Shown: positions 13,724 through 22,148, counted from the stretch's first letter. The stretch is DNA of 64,000 bases from Cellulomonas soli (GCF_013409305.1 NZ_JACBZJ010000001.1:3534001-3598000); one strand, 5' to 3'. Notes: generated by a model from the letters alone, not told the origin. Numbers and translations: made by a program.

Positions 13724-14994
13724 CGGGTGCTCCCCTCGGTCGTGACGGGCTCGTAGTCGCGGTGGTGCGGGTTCTCCCAGATCACGGTCCCGCCCTGGCC
13801 CAGGCCGATGCACATCGTGGTCAGGCCGAAGCGCACCTCGGGCCGTTCCTCGAACTGCCGTGCCAGCTGCGTCATCAGGCGCACGCCCGAGGAGGCGAGC
13901 GGGTGGCCGACCGCGATGGCACCCCCGTAGGGGTTGACCCGGTCGTCGTCGTCGGCCAGGCCGAACGCGTCGAGGAAGGCCAGGACCTGCACGGCGAAGG
14001 CCTCGTTGATCTCGAACAGGCCGATGTCGTCGATGGTCAGGCCGGCGCGGGCCAGCGCCTTGTGCGTCGCGGGGACGGGGCCCAGGCCCATCACCTCGGG
14101 CTCCACCCCGGCGTAGGCGAACGTGACCATGCGCATGCGCACGGGCAGGCCGAGCTCCGCAGCGCTCTCCTCGGCCGCGAGCAGGCACGTGGCGGCGCCG
14201 TCGGTGAGCGGCGCGGCGGTGCCCGCGGTGACACGCCCGCCCGGGCGGAACGGGGTGGGCAGCGCCAGGATCGCCTCGCGGGTCGTCCCGGGGCGGGGCG
14301 GCTCGTCGGCGGTGGCCAGTCCCCACCCGCGCTCGGGGTCGCGCAGCGCGACGGGGACCAGGTCGGGGGAGATCTGCCCGGCGGCCAGTGCCGCGGCGTA
14401 CTTGTCCTGGCTGGCGACCCCGTAGGCGTCGGCCCGCTCGCGGGTCAGGGCGGGGAACCGGTCGTGCAGGTTCTCGGCGGTCACCCCCATGTTGAGGGCG
14501 TCGGGTGCGACGAGCCGTTCGGAGACGAACCGCGGGTTCGGCTCGGCGTCGAAGCCCATGGGGTGGTGACCCATGTGCTCGACACCGCCGGCGAGCAGGA
14601 CGTCCTGGGCACCGACCCCGATGGTGGCGGCCGCGGTGGTGACCGCGGTCATCGCCCCGGCGCACATCCGGTCGATCGCGAAGCCGGGCACGCTGCGGGG
14701 CAGGCCGGCGAGCACGCCGACCGTGCGGCCGAGCGTGAGGCCCTGGTCGCCGGTCTGGGTGGTCGCGGCGATCGCCACGTCGTCGATGCGCTCGGGGGGA
14801 AGCTCGGGGTGTCGGCGTAGGAGCTCGCGGACCGTGCGGACCGCGAGGTCGTCGGCGCGGGTGCTCGCGTAGAGGCCGTCCTTGCGGGCGCGGCCGAACG
14901 GGGTGCGGACCCCGTCGACGAAGACGGCGCGGCGGACGGCGGGTGTCGTCGTGGGTGACGTGCGGGGCGAGGTGCGTGGCTGTTCGGTCGTCAT
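13720..14994 (-). CDS. fadA: Acetyl-CoA acyltransferase (thiolase)
   Basis: A 424-residue thiolase of the FadA type that cleaves 3-ketoacyl-CoA with CoA in beta-oxidation. Visible active-site motifs: [12 protein letters not shown] (acyl-carrying Cys at about residue 100), [27 protein letters not shown] (His) and [11 protein letters not shown] (second Cys near the C-terminus). The start was chosen at the ATG preceded by GGAGGG; upstream codons in the same frame fall in the repeat-rich leader. It is first in the operon with the hydratase/dehydrogenase. Inverted repeats 90-130 bp upstream may bind a repressor. Confidence 0.95.
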   Translation of the reverse strand: MTTEQPRTSPRTSPTTTPAVRRAVFVDGVRTPFGRARKDGLYASTRADDLAVRTVRELLRRHPELPPERIDDVAIAATTQTGDQGLTLGRTVGVLAGLPRSVPGFAIDRMCAGAMTAVTTAAATIGVGAQDVLLAGGVEHMGHHPMGFDAEPNPRFVSERLVAPDALNMGVTAENLHDRFPALTRERADAYGVASQDKYAAALAAGQISPDLVPVALRDPERGWGLATADEPPRPGTTREAILALPTPFRPGGRVTAGTAAPLTDGAATCLLAAEESAAELGLPVRMRMVTFAYAGVEPEVMGLGPVPATHKALARAGLTIDDIGLFEINEAFAVQVLAFLDAFGLADDDDRVNPYGGAIAVGHPLASSGVRLMTQLARQFEERPEVRFGLTTMCIGLGQGGTVIWENPHHRDYEPVTTEGSTR

Positions 14995-15079
14995 CGACCC
15001 TCCAGGGCTGGACGTCGGTGTCCGGGCTGGGGCCGGGGGCACGTCGGTGTGCCGGCCGGTCCGCTGCGACCGGTGATAC

Positions 15080-15121
15080 CGGGACCTTGGTCCCGATCGG
15101 TCGAAGTTACCGAAGAGTAAC
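15080..15121. promoter_or_regulatory. Two inverted repeats upstream of the thiolase operon
   Basis: GGGACC-TT-GGTCCC (15081-15094) and GTTAC-CGAAGA-GTAAC (15106-15121) lie 87-127 bp upstream of the thiolase ATG. Both resemble operators of TetR-type repressors, which commonly control fatty-acid degradation. No regulator gene is adjacent, so the assignment is inference. Confidence 0.4.
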
Positions 15122-15186
15122 AGCGCGTCGCGCGGAGCGACAGGGCAAGCGCGCGAGGGCGGGCAGCGAGGCCGGGCGGCCCGGCA

Positions 15187-15286
15187 GTGAGCGAGGCCGG
15201 GGGGCCCGGCGGTGAGCGGGGCCGGGCGGCCCGGCGGTGAGCGGGGCCGGGCGGCCCGGCGGTGAGCGGGGCCGGGCGGCCCGGAG
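15187..15286. repeat. 25-bp tandem hairpin repeats (four units plus degenerate ends)
   Basis: Units begin at 15187, 15212, 15237 and 15262, each close to GTGAGCGGGGCCGGGCGGCC plus CGGCG; a diverged copy precedes (about 15163-15186) and a partial one follows. Each unit contains GCCGGG-CGG-CCCGGC, a perfect 6-bp stem. The partial copy at 15287 supplies the stop codon of the RNase D gene. Confidence 0.85.
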
Positions 15287-15287
15287 G

Positions 15288-16577
15288 TCAGCGGGGCAGG
15301 GTCGCGAACGCGGCTGCGAGCCGGGGCGCGGTCAGGCCGACCTGCCACGGCCGGGCGCCGCCCGCCTGCAGCGTCGCCGCGACGTGCTCCTCGTCGAGCG
15401 AGGACGGCGGTGACCAGCACAACCGGCGCAGCAGGTCGGGCTGCAGCAGGTTCTCGACCGGGACCTCGTGCTCCTCGGACAGTGCCGCGACGGCCTCGCG
15501 CGCCGCGGCGAGCCGTGCCGCCGCAGCCGGGTCGCGATCGGCCCACGCCCGGGGCGGCGGCGGGGCGTCGGACTTCGGGCCGCGCACCGACGGCAGCTCG
15601 GAGTCCGGCAGCGCCAGGCCGCGGTCGATCGCCGACTGCCACAGCGTGGCTCGTCGACGGGTGCCCTTGCCGGCGAACGCCGGCAGCGCGGTCAGCTGCG
15701 GGACCGAGCGCGGCAGCGCCTGGGCGGCCGCGACGATCGCGTGGTCGGGGAGCACGCGGCCGGGGGAGATGTCCCGCTGGCGCGCGTTTGTGTCGCGGGT
15801 CTCCCACAGCTCGCGCACCACGCCCAGCCGGCGGGCGTCGCGGACCGCGTGCAGACCGGAGACCCGCCGCCACGGCTCGACCCGTGCGGGTGCCGGCGGT
15901 GCGGTGCGCACCGCCTCGAACTCCTGCGCCGCCCACTCGGCCTTGCCGGCGACGGCGAGGCGTTCGGCCAGGACCTCGCGCAGCTCGACGAGCACCTCGA
16001 CGTCCAGGGCTGCGTACCGCAGCCACTCGGGCGGCAGCGGTCGGGTCGACCAGTCGACCGCCGAGTGCTCCTTGGCGAGCCCGAGGCCCAGCATCTGCGC
16101 GACGACCGCGGCCAACCCGACCCGCTCGAGCCCGAGCAGACGCGCCCCGAGCTCGGTGTCGAACACCCGGCTCGGGCGCATGCCCTGCTCGACGAGGCCC
16201 GGCAGGTCCTGCGAGGCCGCGTGCAGCACCCACTCCACGCCGACCAGGGCGTCCGACAGCGCGGACAGGTCCGGCAGCGCCACGGGGTCGATGAGCGCCG
16301 TGCCGGCGCCCTCGCGCCGCAGCTGGACGAGGTAGGTCCGCTGGCCATAGCGGTAGCCGGAGGCGCGTTCGGCGTCCACGGCCACCGGGCCGGTGCCCGA
16401 GCCGAAGGCCTCGACGACGGCGGCCAGTGCCTGCGGGGTGTCGACGACCGGCGGGACGCCCTCGGCAGGTTCGGTGAGCGGGACGACCGTGATCTGCTCA
16501 CCGACGTCGTCACCGGTGTCCGGTGCGGGGGCCTCGGCGGCGTCCGGTCCGGATGTGGTGGCGGCCGCGTCGTGCAT
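15288..16577 (-). CDS. rnd: Ribonuclease D (DEDD 3'-5' exonuclease with HRDC domain)
   Basis: A 429-residue RNase D-family protein for 3' trimming of structured RNAs. The exonuclease domain (about residues 40-210) shows the DxE of motif I in VAVDAERASGYRYGQ and motif III-like LRYAALDVEVLVEL. The HRDC nucleic-acid-binding domain follows at about 235-310. The ATG at 16577 is 6 nt downstream of TACCGT, a leaderless arrangement; an in-frame start 78 nt further upstream is less likely. The last codons and the stop are formed by the tandem repeat array, so the C-terminus may differ between strains. DUF3000-RNase D-thiolase order is conserved in actinobacteria. Confidence 0.92.
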   Translation of the reverse strand: MHDAAATTSGPDAAEAPAPDTGDDVGEQITVVPLTEPAEGVPPVVDTPQALAAVVEAFGSGTGPVAVDAERASGYRYGQRTYLVQLRREGAGTALIDPVALPDLSALSDALVGVEWVLHAASQDLPGLVEQGMRPSRVFDTELGARLLGLERVGLAAVVAQMLGLGLAKEHSAVDWSTRPLPPEWLRYAALDVEVLVELREVLAERLAVAGKAEWAAQEFEAVRTAPPAPARVEPWRRVSGLHAVRDARRLGVVRELWETRDTNARQRDISPGRVLPDHAIVAAAQALPRSVPQLTALPAFAGKGTRRRATLWQSAIDRGLALPDSELPSVRGPKSDAPPPPRAWADRDPAAAARLAAAREAVAALSEEHEVPVENLLQPDLLRRLCWSPPSSLDEEHVAATLQAGGARPWQVGLTAPRLAAAFATLPR

Positions 16578-16583
16578 GGGTCC

Positions 16584-16589
16584 ACGGTA
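16584..16589 (-). promoter_or_regulatory. -10 box for leaderless RNase D mRNA
   Basis: TACCGT (TANNNT) ends 6 nt upstream of the RNase D ATG with no ribosome binding site between, which is the spacing expected for a leaderless transcript. Confidence 0.5.
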
Positions 16590-16705
16590 GGCGACGGGGC
16601 GCGTGCGCCCGTGCAGGCCGCGCGGGGGCGACCGGAACGGGGTGTGATCCCGCACTCAGCGGGACGGGGTCGAGCCGCCGGGAGGCGGGTCGAGCGGCGC
16701 GGAGG

Positions 16706-17230
16706 TCAGTCGAGCAGGCCGGCGCGGAACGCGATCGCGACCAGCTCGGCCCGGTCGCCGGTGCCGAGCTTGCGGGAGATGCGCGCGAGGTGGCTCTTCA
16801 CCGTCAGCGCGGACAGCCCGAGGGCCTCGCCGACGAGCCTGTTGCTGCGTCCGCCGGCCACGAGCTCGAGCACGCTGATCTCTCGTGTGGTCAGCTCCGG
16901 GAGCGACCGTCGAGGCGCCGGCACGGCCACGGGTGCGGGTCGCGCGACGGTCTGCTCGACCATGCCGGCGATCGCCCCGCGCAGCCCGCCCGTGAGCAGC
17001 GCCGTGAGCTCCTCGCGGCCGGCACGTCGGGTGAGCACGACCACGCGATGGGCGCCGCGACGGCGCAGGTTCCGTACGAGCGCCTCCCCGTCCCCGTCGG
17101 CCACCTCGGGCACCACGAGGCACATCTGCGGGACCGCAGGCGCTCCACGCGGCGTGCTCGGCTGAGGGACCGACCTCGCGGCGGGGCGCCGGGTCGTGGT
17201 CACCTCACGGCGTAGCGGCTCGATGCTCAC
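16706..17230 (-). CDS. LuxR-type HTH regulator with degenerate receiver
   Basis: A 174-residue putative DNA-binding protein. Residues about 110-174 are a typical LuxR/NarL helix-turn-helix (LTTREISVLELVAGGRSNRL, then GLSALTVKSHLARISRKL). The N-terminal half (MCLVVPEVADGDGEALVRNL) looks like a shortened receiver but shows no phosphoacceptor Asp or conserved Thr/Lys set. The GTG start is preceded by AGGGG. It sits between RNase D and DUF3000; no kinase is nearby, so it probably does not work as a classical response regulator. Target genes unknown. Confidence 0.8.
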   Translation of the reverse strand: MSIEPLRREVTTTRRPAARSVPQPSTPRGAPAVPQMCLVVPEVADGDGEALVRNLRRRGAHRVVVLTRRAGREELTALLTGGLRGAIAGMVEQTVARPAPVAVPAPRRSLPELTTREISVLELVAGGRSNRLVGEALGLSALTVKSHLARISRKLGTGDRAELVAIAFRAGLLD

Positions 17231-17339
17231 ATGGCCCCTATCGGCACGCGAGGGACGGCACTTGAGCCCCGTGAGTCGCCCGAACCGTGCGGCATGGGAG
17301 CGCGTGCAGGAGCCGGTCGGGCACGGACGGGCACGCGCC

Positions 17340-17924
17340 TCAGCGACGGGGCCCGAGGGCGACGACGCCCTCGGGGAGCGGCGGCAGGCCCGCGACGGTG
17401 CACAGGAGGGTCGCCCAGGCGCGCAGGTGCGGGCCGAGGTCCTCACCGGTCGACGTCCAGGACGCCCGCAGCTCGAGCTCCGACTGCTCCTCGCGCACCT
17501 CGAGAGCGCCGAAGCTCTGCGACAGCACGCGGGTGACGGTCCCGCCGGCGGCGTGCGCGTCGAGCCCCGCCGAGGCCAGCGCGTCGTGGAACCAGCTCCA
17601 CGCCACCTCCGCGAGCAGCGGGTCGGCGCCCACCTCGTGCTCGAGCGAGGCGCGCACCAGCGTGACCAGGCGGAACCTGCCCTCCCAGGCCTCCTGCCCT
17701 GCCGGGTCGTACAGCACGACGAACCGCCCCGAGGCGAGCTCGGCGGCATTCACCGACCGACGGGCGGTGCGGACCTCGGCGGTCAGCGCCGCGGAGTAGG
17801 GGGCCAGGCGCGCAGGGCCGGAGACCTCGTCCAGGATCACCTCGGGACGCACGGTCACCGCCCGCAGCGAGCGCAGCGCGCGGATGAACTCGGCAGGGAC
17901 GTCCTCCGGACCGGCGGGTGTCAC
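17340..17924 (-). CDS. DUF3000 domain protein
   Basis: A 194-residue actinobacteria-specific protein of unknown function. The sequence runs VPAEFIRALRSLRAVTVRPEV near the start to a C-terminal LRAWATLLCTVAGLPPLPEG and matches the DUF3000 family over its whole length. It has no signal peptide, membrane segment or recognisable catalytic motif. The GTG start follows TACGCT by 7 nt, a leaderless arrangement. DUF3000 is habitually found just upstream of RNase D, which suggests but does not prove a link to RNA metabolism. Confidence 0.87.
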   Translation of the reverse strand: MTPAGPEDVPAEFIRALRSLRAVTVRPEVILDEVSGPARLAPYSAALTAEVRTARRSVNAAELASGRFVVLYDPAGQEAWEGRFRLVTLVRASLEHEVGADPLLAEVAWSWFHDALASAGLDAHAAGGTVTRVLSQSFGALEVREEQSELELRASWTSTGEDLGPHLRAWATLLCTVAGLPPLPEGVVALGPRR

Positions 17925-17931
17925 GCTGGCG

Positions 17932-17937
17932 AGCGTA
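17932..17937 (-). promoter_or_regulatory. -10 box for leaderless DUF3000 mRNA
   Basis: TACGCT (TANNNT) ends 7 nt before the GTG start codon; no Shine-Dalgarno sequence is present. Confidence 0.5.
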
Positions 17938-17997
17938 CGGTGCGCTCGGTGCCGTCCCGGGTTGCGGCACGCCGCATCCGTGCATCGGTCACGCGAC

Positions 17998-18003
17998 TAG
18001 GCT
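17998..18003 (+). promoter_or_regulatory. Candidate -10 box for gnd
   Basis: TAGGCT on the + strand, about 88 bp before the gnd ATG, in the divergent gap with DUF3000. A leader of about 80 nt would include the GAAGGAG ribosome binding site at 18075-18081. Confidence 0.4.
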
Positions 18004-18091
18004 GACCCAGGCAAATCACCTCCGGGGTCCCTTGACCTTCGCGCGGGCACGCGCGCGTCCACGACCCCTCGACCGAAGGAGCACGTCGCGC

Positions 18092-19534
18092 ATGGTCGCC
18101 ACAGGAACTGCGCAGATCGGGGTGACCGGTCTGGCCGTGATGGGCCGGAACCTGGCCCGCAACTTCGCGCGCAACGGCTTCACCGTGGCGGTGCACAACC
18201 GGTCGTTCGCCCGGACGCAGTCGCTCGTGGCCGAGCACGGCGAGGAGGGCACGTTCGTGCCGTCGGAGTCGGTCGAGGACTTCGTGGCCTCGCTGGCCCG
18301 CCCGCGCAAGATCGTGGTGATGGTCAAGGCCGGTCCGGCCACGGACGCCGTGATCGACGAGCTCGTGCCGCTGCTCGACGAGGGCGACATCGTCATCGAC
18401 GCGGGCAACGCGCACTTCCCGGACACCCGTCGCCGTGAGGCGGCCCTGCGGGAGAAGGGTCTGCACTTCGTCGGCTCGGGCGTCTCCGGCGGTGAGGAGG
18501 GTGCGCTGCTCGGCCCCTCGATCATGCCCGGCGGCACGCGCGAGTCCTACGAGGTGCTCGGCCCGATCCTTGAGGCGATCTCGGCCAAGGTCGACGGGGT
18601 GCCGTGCTGCACGTACGTCGGCCCGGACGGCGCCGGTCACTTCGTCAAGATGGTGCACAACGGCATCGAGTACGCCGATATGCAGCTGATCGCCGAGGCC
18701 TACGACCTGCTCAAGCAGGGCCTGGGGGCCTCCGCCGCGCAGATCGGCGAGATCTTCGCGCAGTGGAACACCGGTGACCTGGAGTCGTTCCTCATCGAGA
18801 TCACCGCCGACGTGCTCGCGCACGTCGACGCCGCCACGGGTGCGGCCTTCGTCGACATCGTGCTGGACCAGGCCGAGCAGAAGGGCACCGGTCGCTGGAC
18901 GGTGCAGAACGGCCTGGACCTGGGGGTGCCGATCACGGGGATCGCGGAGGCCACGTTCGCCCGGGCGCTGTCCGGCTCCGTGCCGCAGCGTGAGGCCGCT
19001 CGTGCCGCGCTGCCGGCCGCGACTCTCCCGTGGGACGTCAGCGACCGCGACGCCTTCATCGAGGACGTCCGGCAGGCGCTGTACGCCTCCAAGGTCGTGG
19101 CGTACTCCCAGGGCTTCGACCAGATCGCCGCGGCCTCCGCCGAGTTCGGCTGGGACATCGACCGGGGGGCGATGGCCCGCATCTGGCGTGGCGGGTGCAT
19201 CATCCGGGCCCGGTTCCTCAACCGGATCACCGAGGCCTACGAGCGTGACCCGCAGCTGCCGCTGCTGCTCGCCGACGAGTACTTCACCGCAGCGGTCGGT
19301 GACGGTCTGGCCGCCTGGCGCCGGATCGTGGCCGGTGCCGCCCAGCACGGGGTGCCGGTCCCGGCGTTCTCCTCCTCGCTGTCCTACTACGACGGCGTGC
19401 GTGCGGTGACCCTGCCCGCCAACCTCATCCAGGCGCAGCGCGACTTCTTCGGGGCGCACACCTACCGCCGCACCGACCGCGACGGCTCGTTCCACACGCA
19501 GTGGTCCACCGACCGCACCGAGCACGACGCGTGA
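18092..19534 (+). CDS. gnd: 6-phosphogluconate dehydrogenase, decarboxylating
   Basis: A 480-residue pentose-phosphate enzyme that oxidises 6-phosphogluconate to ribulose 5-phosphate with NADP. The Rossmann motif is GVTGLAVMGRNLARNFARNG at about residues 8-27; the substrate signature VGSGVSGGEEGALLGPSIMPGG and HFVKMVHNGIEYADMQLIAE are intact, as is the C-terminal NLIQAQRDFFGAHTY. The length is that of the dimeric 480-residue class. The ATG was chosen because GAAGGAG precedes it; upstream in-frame codons are non-conserved. The stop overlaps the GTG of the next gene. Confidence 0.97.
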   Translation: MVATGTAQIGVTGLAVMGRNLARNFARNGFTVAVHNRSFARTQSLVAEHGEEGTFVPSESVEDFVASLARPRKIVVMVKAGPATDAVIDELVPLLDEGDIVIDAGNAHFPDTRRREAALREKGLHFVGSGVSGGEEGALLGPSIMPGGTRESYEVLGPILEAISAKVDGVPCCTYVGPDGAGHFVKMVHNGIEYADMQLIAEAYDLLKQGLGASAAQIGEIFAQWNTGDLESFLIEITADVLAHVDAATGAAFVDIVLDQAEQKGTGRWTVQNGLDLGVPITGIAEATFARALSGSVPQREAARAALPAATLPWDVSDRDAFIEDVRQALYASKVVAYSQGFDQIAAASAEFGWDIDRGAMARIWRGGCIIRARFLNRITEAYERDPQLPLLLADEYFTAAVGDGLAAWRRIVAGAAQHGVPVPAFSSSLSYYDGVRAVTLPANLIQAQRDFFGAHTYRRTDRDGSFHTQWSTDRTEHDA

Positions 19535-20784
19535 GCGGCCCTACCGCCACAGGCCCGTTCCAGCCCGTCATCCTCGGCGCCGACATCGGCGTCTACGCGC
19601 TCGCCCGCGCGTTCCACGAGGCGTACGGCGTGACCTCCGTGGTCGTCGCCGGCGCGGCGCTGGGCCCGGTCGCGCACTCGCGGATCGTCGAGCACGAGAT
19701 CGTCGCCGACGGGCACGACCCGCAGCAGCTGGTCGACCGGCTCGTCGAGGTCGCCGAGCGCCACGCGGGTCAGCGCCTGCTGCTCATGGCGAACTCCGAC
19801 TGGCTCGTGCGGATGGTCGTCCAGCACCGGGCGCTGCTCGAGCAGTACTACGCGGTGCCGTTCCTGTCGGAGGACCTGCTCGACAAGATCTCCGACAAGG
19901 CCACGTTCGCGGAGATCTGCGACGACCTGGGCATCAGCGTGCCGCGCACGATCGTGCAGGACTTCGCGCACGCGGCCGACGCCGGCTGGGCCCCCGTGCC
20001 CGTCGACCTGGACTACCCGCTCATCGCGAAGGCCGCCAGCAGCGCGGACTACCAGGACGTGGAGTTCGAGGGCAAGAAGAAGGTCTTCGAGATCGCCACG
20101 CCCGAGGAGCTGACCGGGTTGTGGGGCGCGCTGCGCACCGCAGGCTTCCGGGGACGGTTCGTCGTGCAGGAGCTCGTGCCCGGGGACGACACCCAGATGC
20201 GTTCGGTCACCGCCTACGTCGACACGCACGGCACCATCACGCTGCTGTGCTCGGCGCACGTGCTGCTCGAGGAGCACACGCCGTCCGGGCTCGGGAACCC
20301 GGCGGCCATGGTCGTCACGCGCGACGACGCGATGCTCGGCCAGGCAGCCCGGTTCCTCACCGAGACCGGGTACCGCGGGTTCGCGAACTTCGACGTCAAG
20401 GTCGACCCGCGCGACGGGCGGTTCCGGTTCTTCGAGGTCAACCCGCGCATCGGCCGCAACAACTACTACGTGACCGCCGCGGGGGCCAACACCGTGCGGT
20501 TCGTGGTCGAGGACTGGCTCGAGGGCCGTGCGGTCGACCCCGTTGTCGTCGATCGGGAGGTGCTGTACTCGATCCTGCCGCACCGCCTGCTGCTGAAGTA
20601 CGTGCGTGACGAGCAGCTGGCCGGGCGGGTCCGCGGGCTCATCCGGGCCAAGGCGGTCGTGCACCCGCTGCGGTACCCGGCCGACCTGTCGCCGCGACGC
20701 CGCGCCTACGTGTGGATGGCGATGATCAACCAGGTGCGCAAGTTCCGCCGCTGGTACCCGCAGGTCACCGAGACCGGCTTCTGA
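19531..20784 (+). CDS. ATP-grasp carboxylate-amine ligase (D-aspartate ligase-like)
   Basis: A 417-residue ATP-grasp protein. After an N-terminal Rossmann-like region (PVILGADIGVYALARAFHEA) come the ATP-grasp lysine strand YPLIAKAASSADYQ, the RFVVQELVPGDD strand, and the metal/phosphate strand FFEVNPRIGRNNYYVTAAGAN. Annotated relatives include the enterococcal ligase that adds D-Asp to peptidoglycan precursors. Cellulomonas walls contain L-Orn with D-Asp or D-Glu bridges, so a bridge-forming role is a reasonable but unproven inference. The GTG start overlaps the gnd stop (GTGA), so translation is coupled. Substrates could also be other carboxylate/amine pairs. Confidence 0.85.
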   Translation: MSGPTATGPFQPVILGADIGVYALARAFHEAYGVTSVVVAGAALGPVAHSRIVEHEIVADGHDPQQLVDRLVEVAERHAGQRLLLMANSDWLVRMVVQHRALLEQYYAVPFLSEDLLDKISDKATFAEICDDLGISVPRTIVQDFAHAADAGWAPVPVDLDYPLIAKAASSADYQDVEFEGKKKVFEIATPEELTGLWGALRTAGFRGRFVVQELVPGDDTQMRSVTAYVDTHGTITLLCSAHVLLEEHTPSGLGNPAAMVVTRDDAMLGQAARFLTETGYRGFANFDVKVDPRDGRFRFFEVNPRIGRNNYYVTAAGANTVRFVVEDWLEGRAVDPVVVDREVLYSILPHRLLLKYVRDEQLAGRVRGLIRAKAVVHPLRYPADLSPRRRAYVWMAMINQVRKFRRWYPQVTETGF

Positions 20785-20790
20785 GCGGAC

Positions 20791-20835
20791 GTCGACGCGC
20801 TCGCCTCGGCCCGGAGGCCGGGCGAGCGCGTCGAC
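20791..20835. terminator. 20-bp bipartite hairpin between convergent genes
   Basis: GTCGACGCGCTCGCC pairs perfectly with GGCGAGCGCGTCGAC (15 bp); inside, CGGCC pairs with GGCCG around a CGGA tetraloop. It begins 6 bp after the ATP-grasp gene stop and faces the end of the gene at 20845, so it can serve both directions. Confidence 0.85.
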
Positions 20836-20844
20836 GCCGGACGG

Positions 20845-21330
20845 TCAGCCCAGTGCGCTCGTGCCGGAGTACAGGTGCAGCACCGGGACCTGCAGCTCCT
20901 CGCGCGCGCGGGACGCCCAGTCGCGGTGGAACGTGTCCTCGACCGCGTGCGGGTACGTGACCACGGCGATCTCACGGATGTCGCCGGCGGCGACGGCGGC
21001 CCGAAGCACGGGCAGCGGGTCGTCGTCGATCGCGTGGCCGGTCGCGGTCCGGCCCGCCGCCTCGAACGCGGCGAGCGAGGCGGCCACCTGCTCGGCCGCG
21101 GTCGTCGTCGCCTGGGACGTGCTCGGCTCCTTGCCGAGCGCGTGGTCGAGCGCCTCGCGCAACCCGCCCAGGCTCAGGTCGTCGATGATGGCCACGAGCA
21201 GGTTCCGCTCGGTGTCGGCGGGGACGAGCACCCGGTAGTCGAGCACCTCGTCCGGGTGCAGGGCGAGCAGGTGCTCGACGTCGGCGGGGCTCAGCGCGTC
21301 CTCTGCGAGGACCAGGATCGTGTCGGTCAC
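20845..21330 (-). CDS. Conserved hypothetical protein (universal-stress-like fold possible)
   Basis: A 161-residue soluble protein I do not recognise. It begins TDTILVLAEDALSPADVEHL and alternates short hydrophobic strands (YRVLVPADT, LLVAIIDDL, IREIAVVTYP, VPVLHLYSG) with helices, which suggests an alpha/beta nucleotide-binding fold of the universal stress type, but no ATP-binding G-2X-G-9X-G motif is visible. The ATG overlaps the stop of the pyrimidine-reductase-family gene by 4 nt, and it ends a minus-strand run that may continue from the cys operon. Function unknown. Confidence 0.75.
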   Translation of the reverse strand: MTDTILVLAEDALSPADVEHLLALHPDEVLDYRVLVPADTERNLLVAIIDDLSLGGLREALDHALGKEPSTSQATTTAAEQVAASLAAFEAAGRTATGHAIDDDPLPVLRAAVAAGDIREIAVVTYPHAVEDTFHRDWASRAREELQVPVLHLYSGTSALG

Positions 21331-22136
21331 CCCGCGAGCCTATCGATGACCCAGCGGCCCAGCAGCGTGCCCCCGGCGTGCAGCAGGTGGGCCGGCCGGG
21401 CGTGCCGGACCGGGTCCAGCCACGCGTCCGTGCGGGTCGCCCGGGGAGCGGGCCCGCCGACGACCAGCGGGGTCCAGGTCAGGCACAGCTCGTCGACCAG
21501 GTCGGCGGCCAGCAGACCGCTGAGCAGGTGCGGGCCGCCCTCGGTCAGGACGTGCCGCAGGCCCCGGTCGGCGAGCAGGTCGAGAGCCGTGGCGAGGTCG
21601 ACCTGCTCGTCGCCGGCCACCAGCACACGCTCCGGGCCGATGCGGGTGCGCAGCGCGTCGAGCACCGGGCACTGCGCGACCGTGACGACAAACGGGGGCC
21701 GTGCCGCGTCGAGCAGGCCGTCGGGCACCGCGCCGGAGGCCGTGACCAGGGCGAGCTCGACCTCGTCCGGGCGACCGTGCGCCCGACGCGTCCCTCGCAG
21801 GGGAGCCGGTGTGCCCAGCGGGCCGTACCCCTCGGTGCGGGCGGTTCCCGCCCCGATGAGGACGACGTCGGCGAGCACGCGCAGGGCGGCGAACACCCTG
21901 TGGTCGGCGGCGTCGTTGATCGATCCGGAGCGACGGTCGGGGCCGGTGGCGGCGCCGTCGAGGGAGCTGACCATGTTGGCTCGTACGTGCACCCGTCGGC
22001 CCGCGGGCGGGGCGGCGTCGGCGAACAGCGCGACGAGCTCGGCCTCGTCGGCCCGGGGTGCGAGGCGGCCGGCGTCGCCGCGTGCCGCGACCGGCAGCAG
22101 GACGTCGAGGGTGGGGGGAGTGCGGTCGTCGGACAC
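21327..22136 (-). CDS. Pyrimidine reductase / RibD C-terminal (DHFR-like) family protein
   Basis: A 269-residue NADPH-dependent reductase-fold protein. The core ANMVSSLDGAATGPDRRSGS with ADVVLIGAGTARTEGYGPL and, later, HVLTEGGPHLLSGLLAADLVDELCLTWTPLVVGG is the RibD C-terminal/DHFR-like signature. Stand-alone actinobacterial members are usually labelled pyrimidine reductases of riboflavin synthesis, but no other rib gene is here and a deaminase domain is absent, so the substrate is uncertain. The GTG start is 6 nt after a TAGCCT box that overlaps the cysG stop codon; it lies 9 nt downstream of cysG and may also be read from the cys operon. Confidence 0.87.
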   Translation of the reverse strand: MSDDRTPPTLDVLLPVAARGDAGRLAPRADEAELVALFADAAPPAGRRVHVRANMVSSLDGAATGPDRRSGSINDAADHRVFAALRVLADVVLIGAGTARTEGYGPLGTPAPLRGTRRAHGRPDEVELALVTASGAVPDGLLDAARPPFVVTVAQCPVLDALRTRIGPERVLVAGDEQVDLATALDLLADRGLRHVLTEGGPHLLSGLLAADLVDELCLTWTPLVVGGPAPRATRTDAWLDPVRHARPAHLLHAGGTLLGRWVIDRLAG

Positions 22137-22142
22137 GCGGTC

Positions 22143-22148
22143 AGGCTA
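22143..22148 (-). promoter_or_regulatory. -10 box formed by the cysG stop codon
   Basis: TAGCCT on the minus strand begins with the TAG stop of cysG (22146-22148) and ends 6 nt before the GTG start of the reductase gene, fitting an internal leaderless promoter. Confidence 0.5.
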
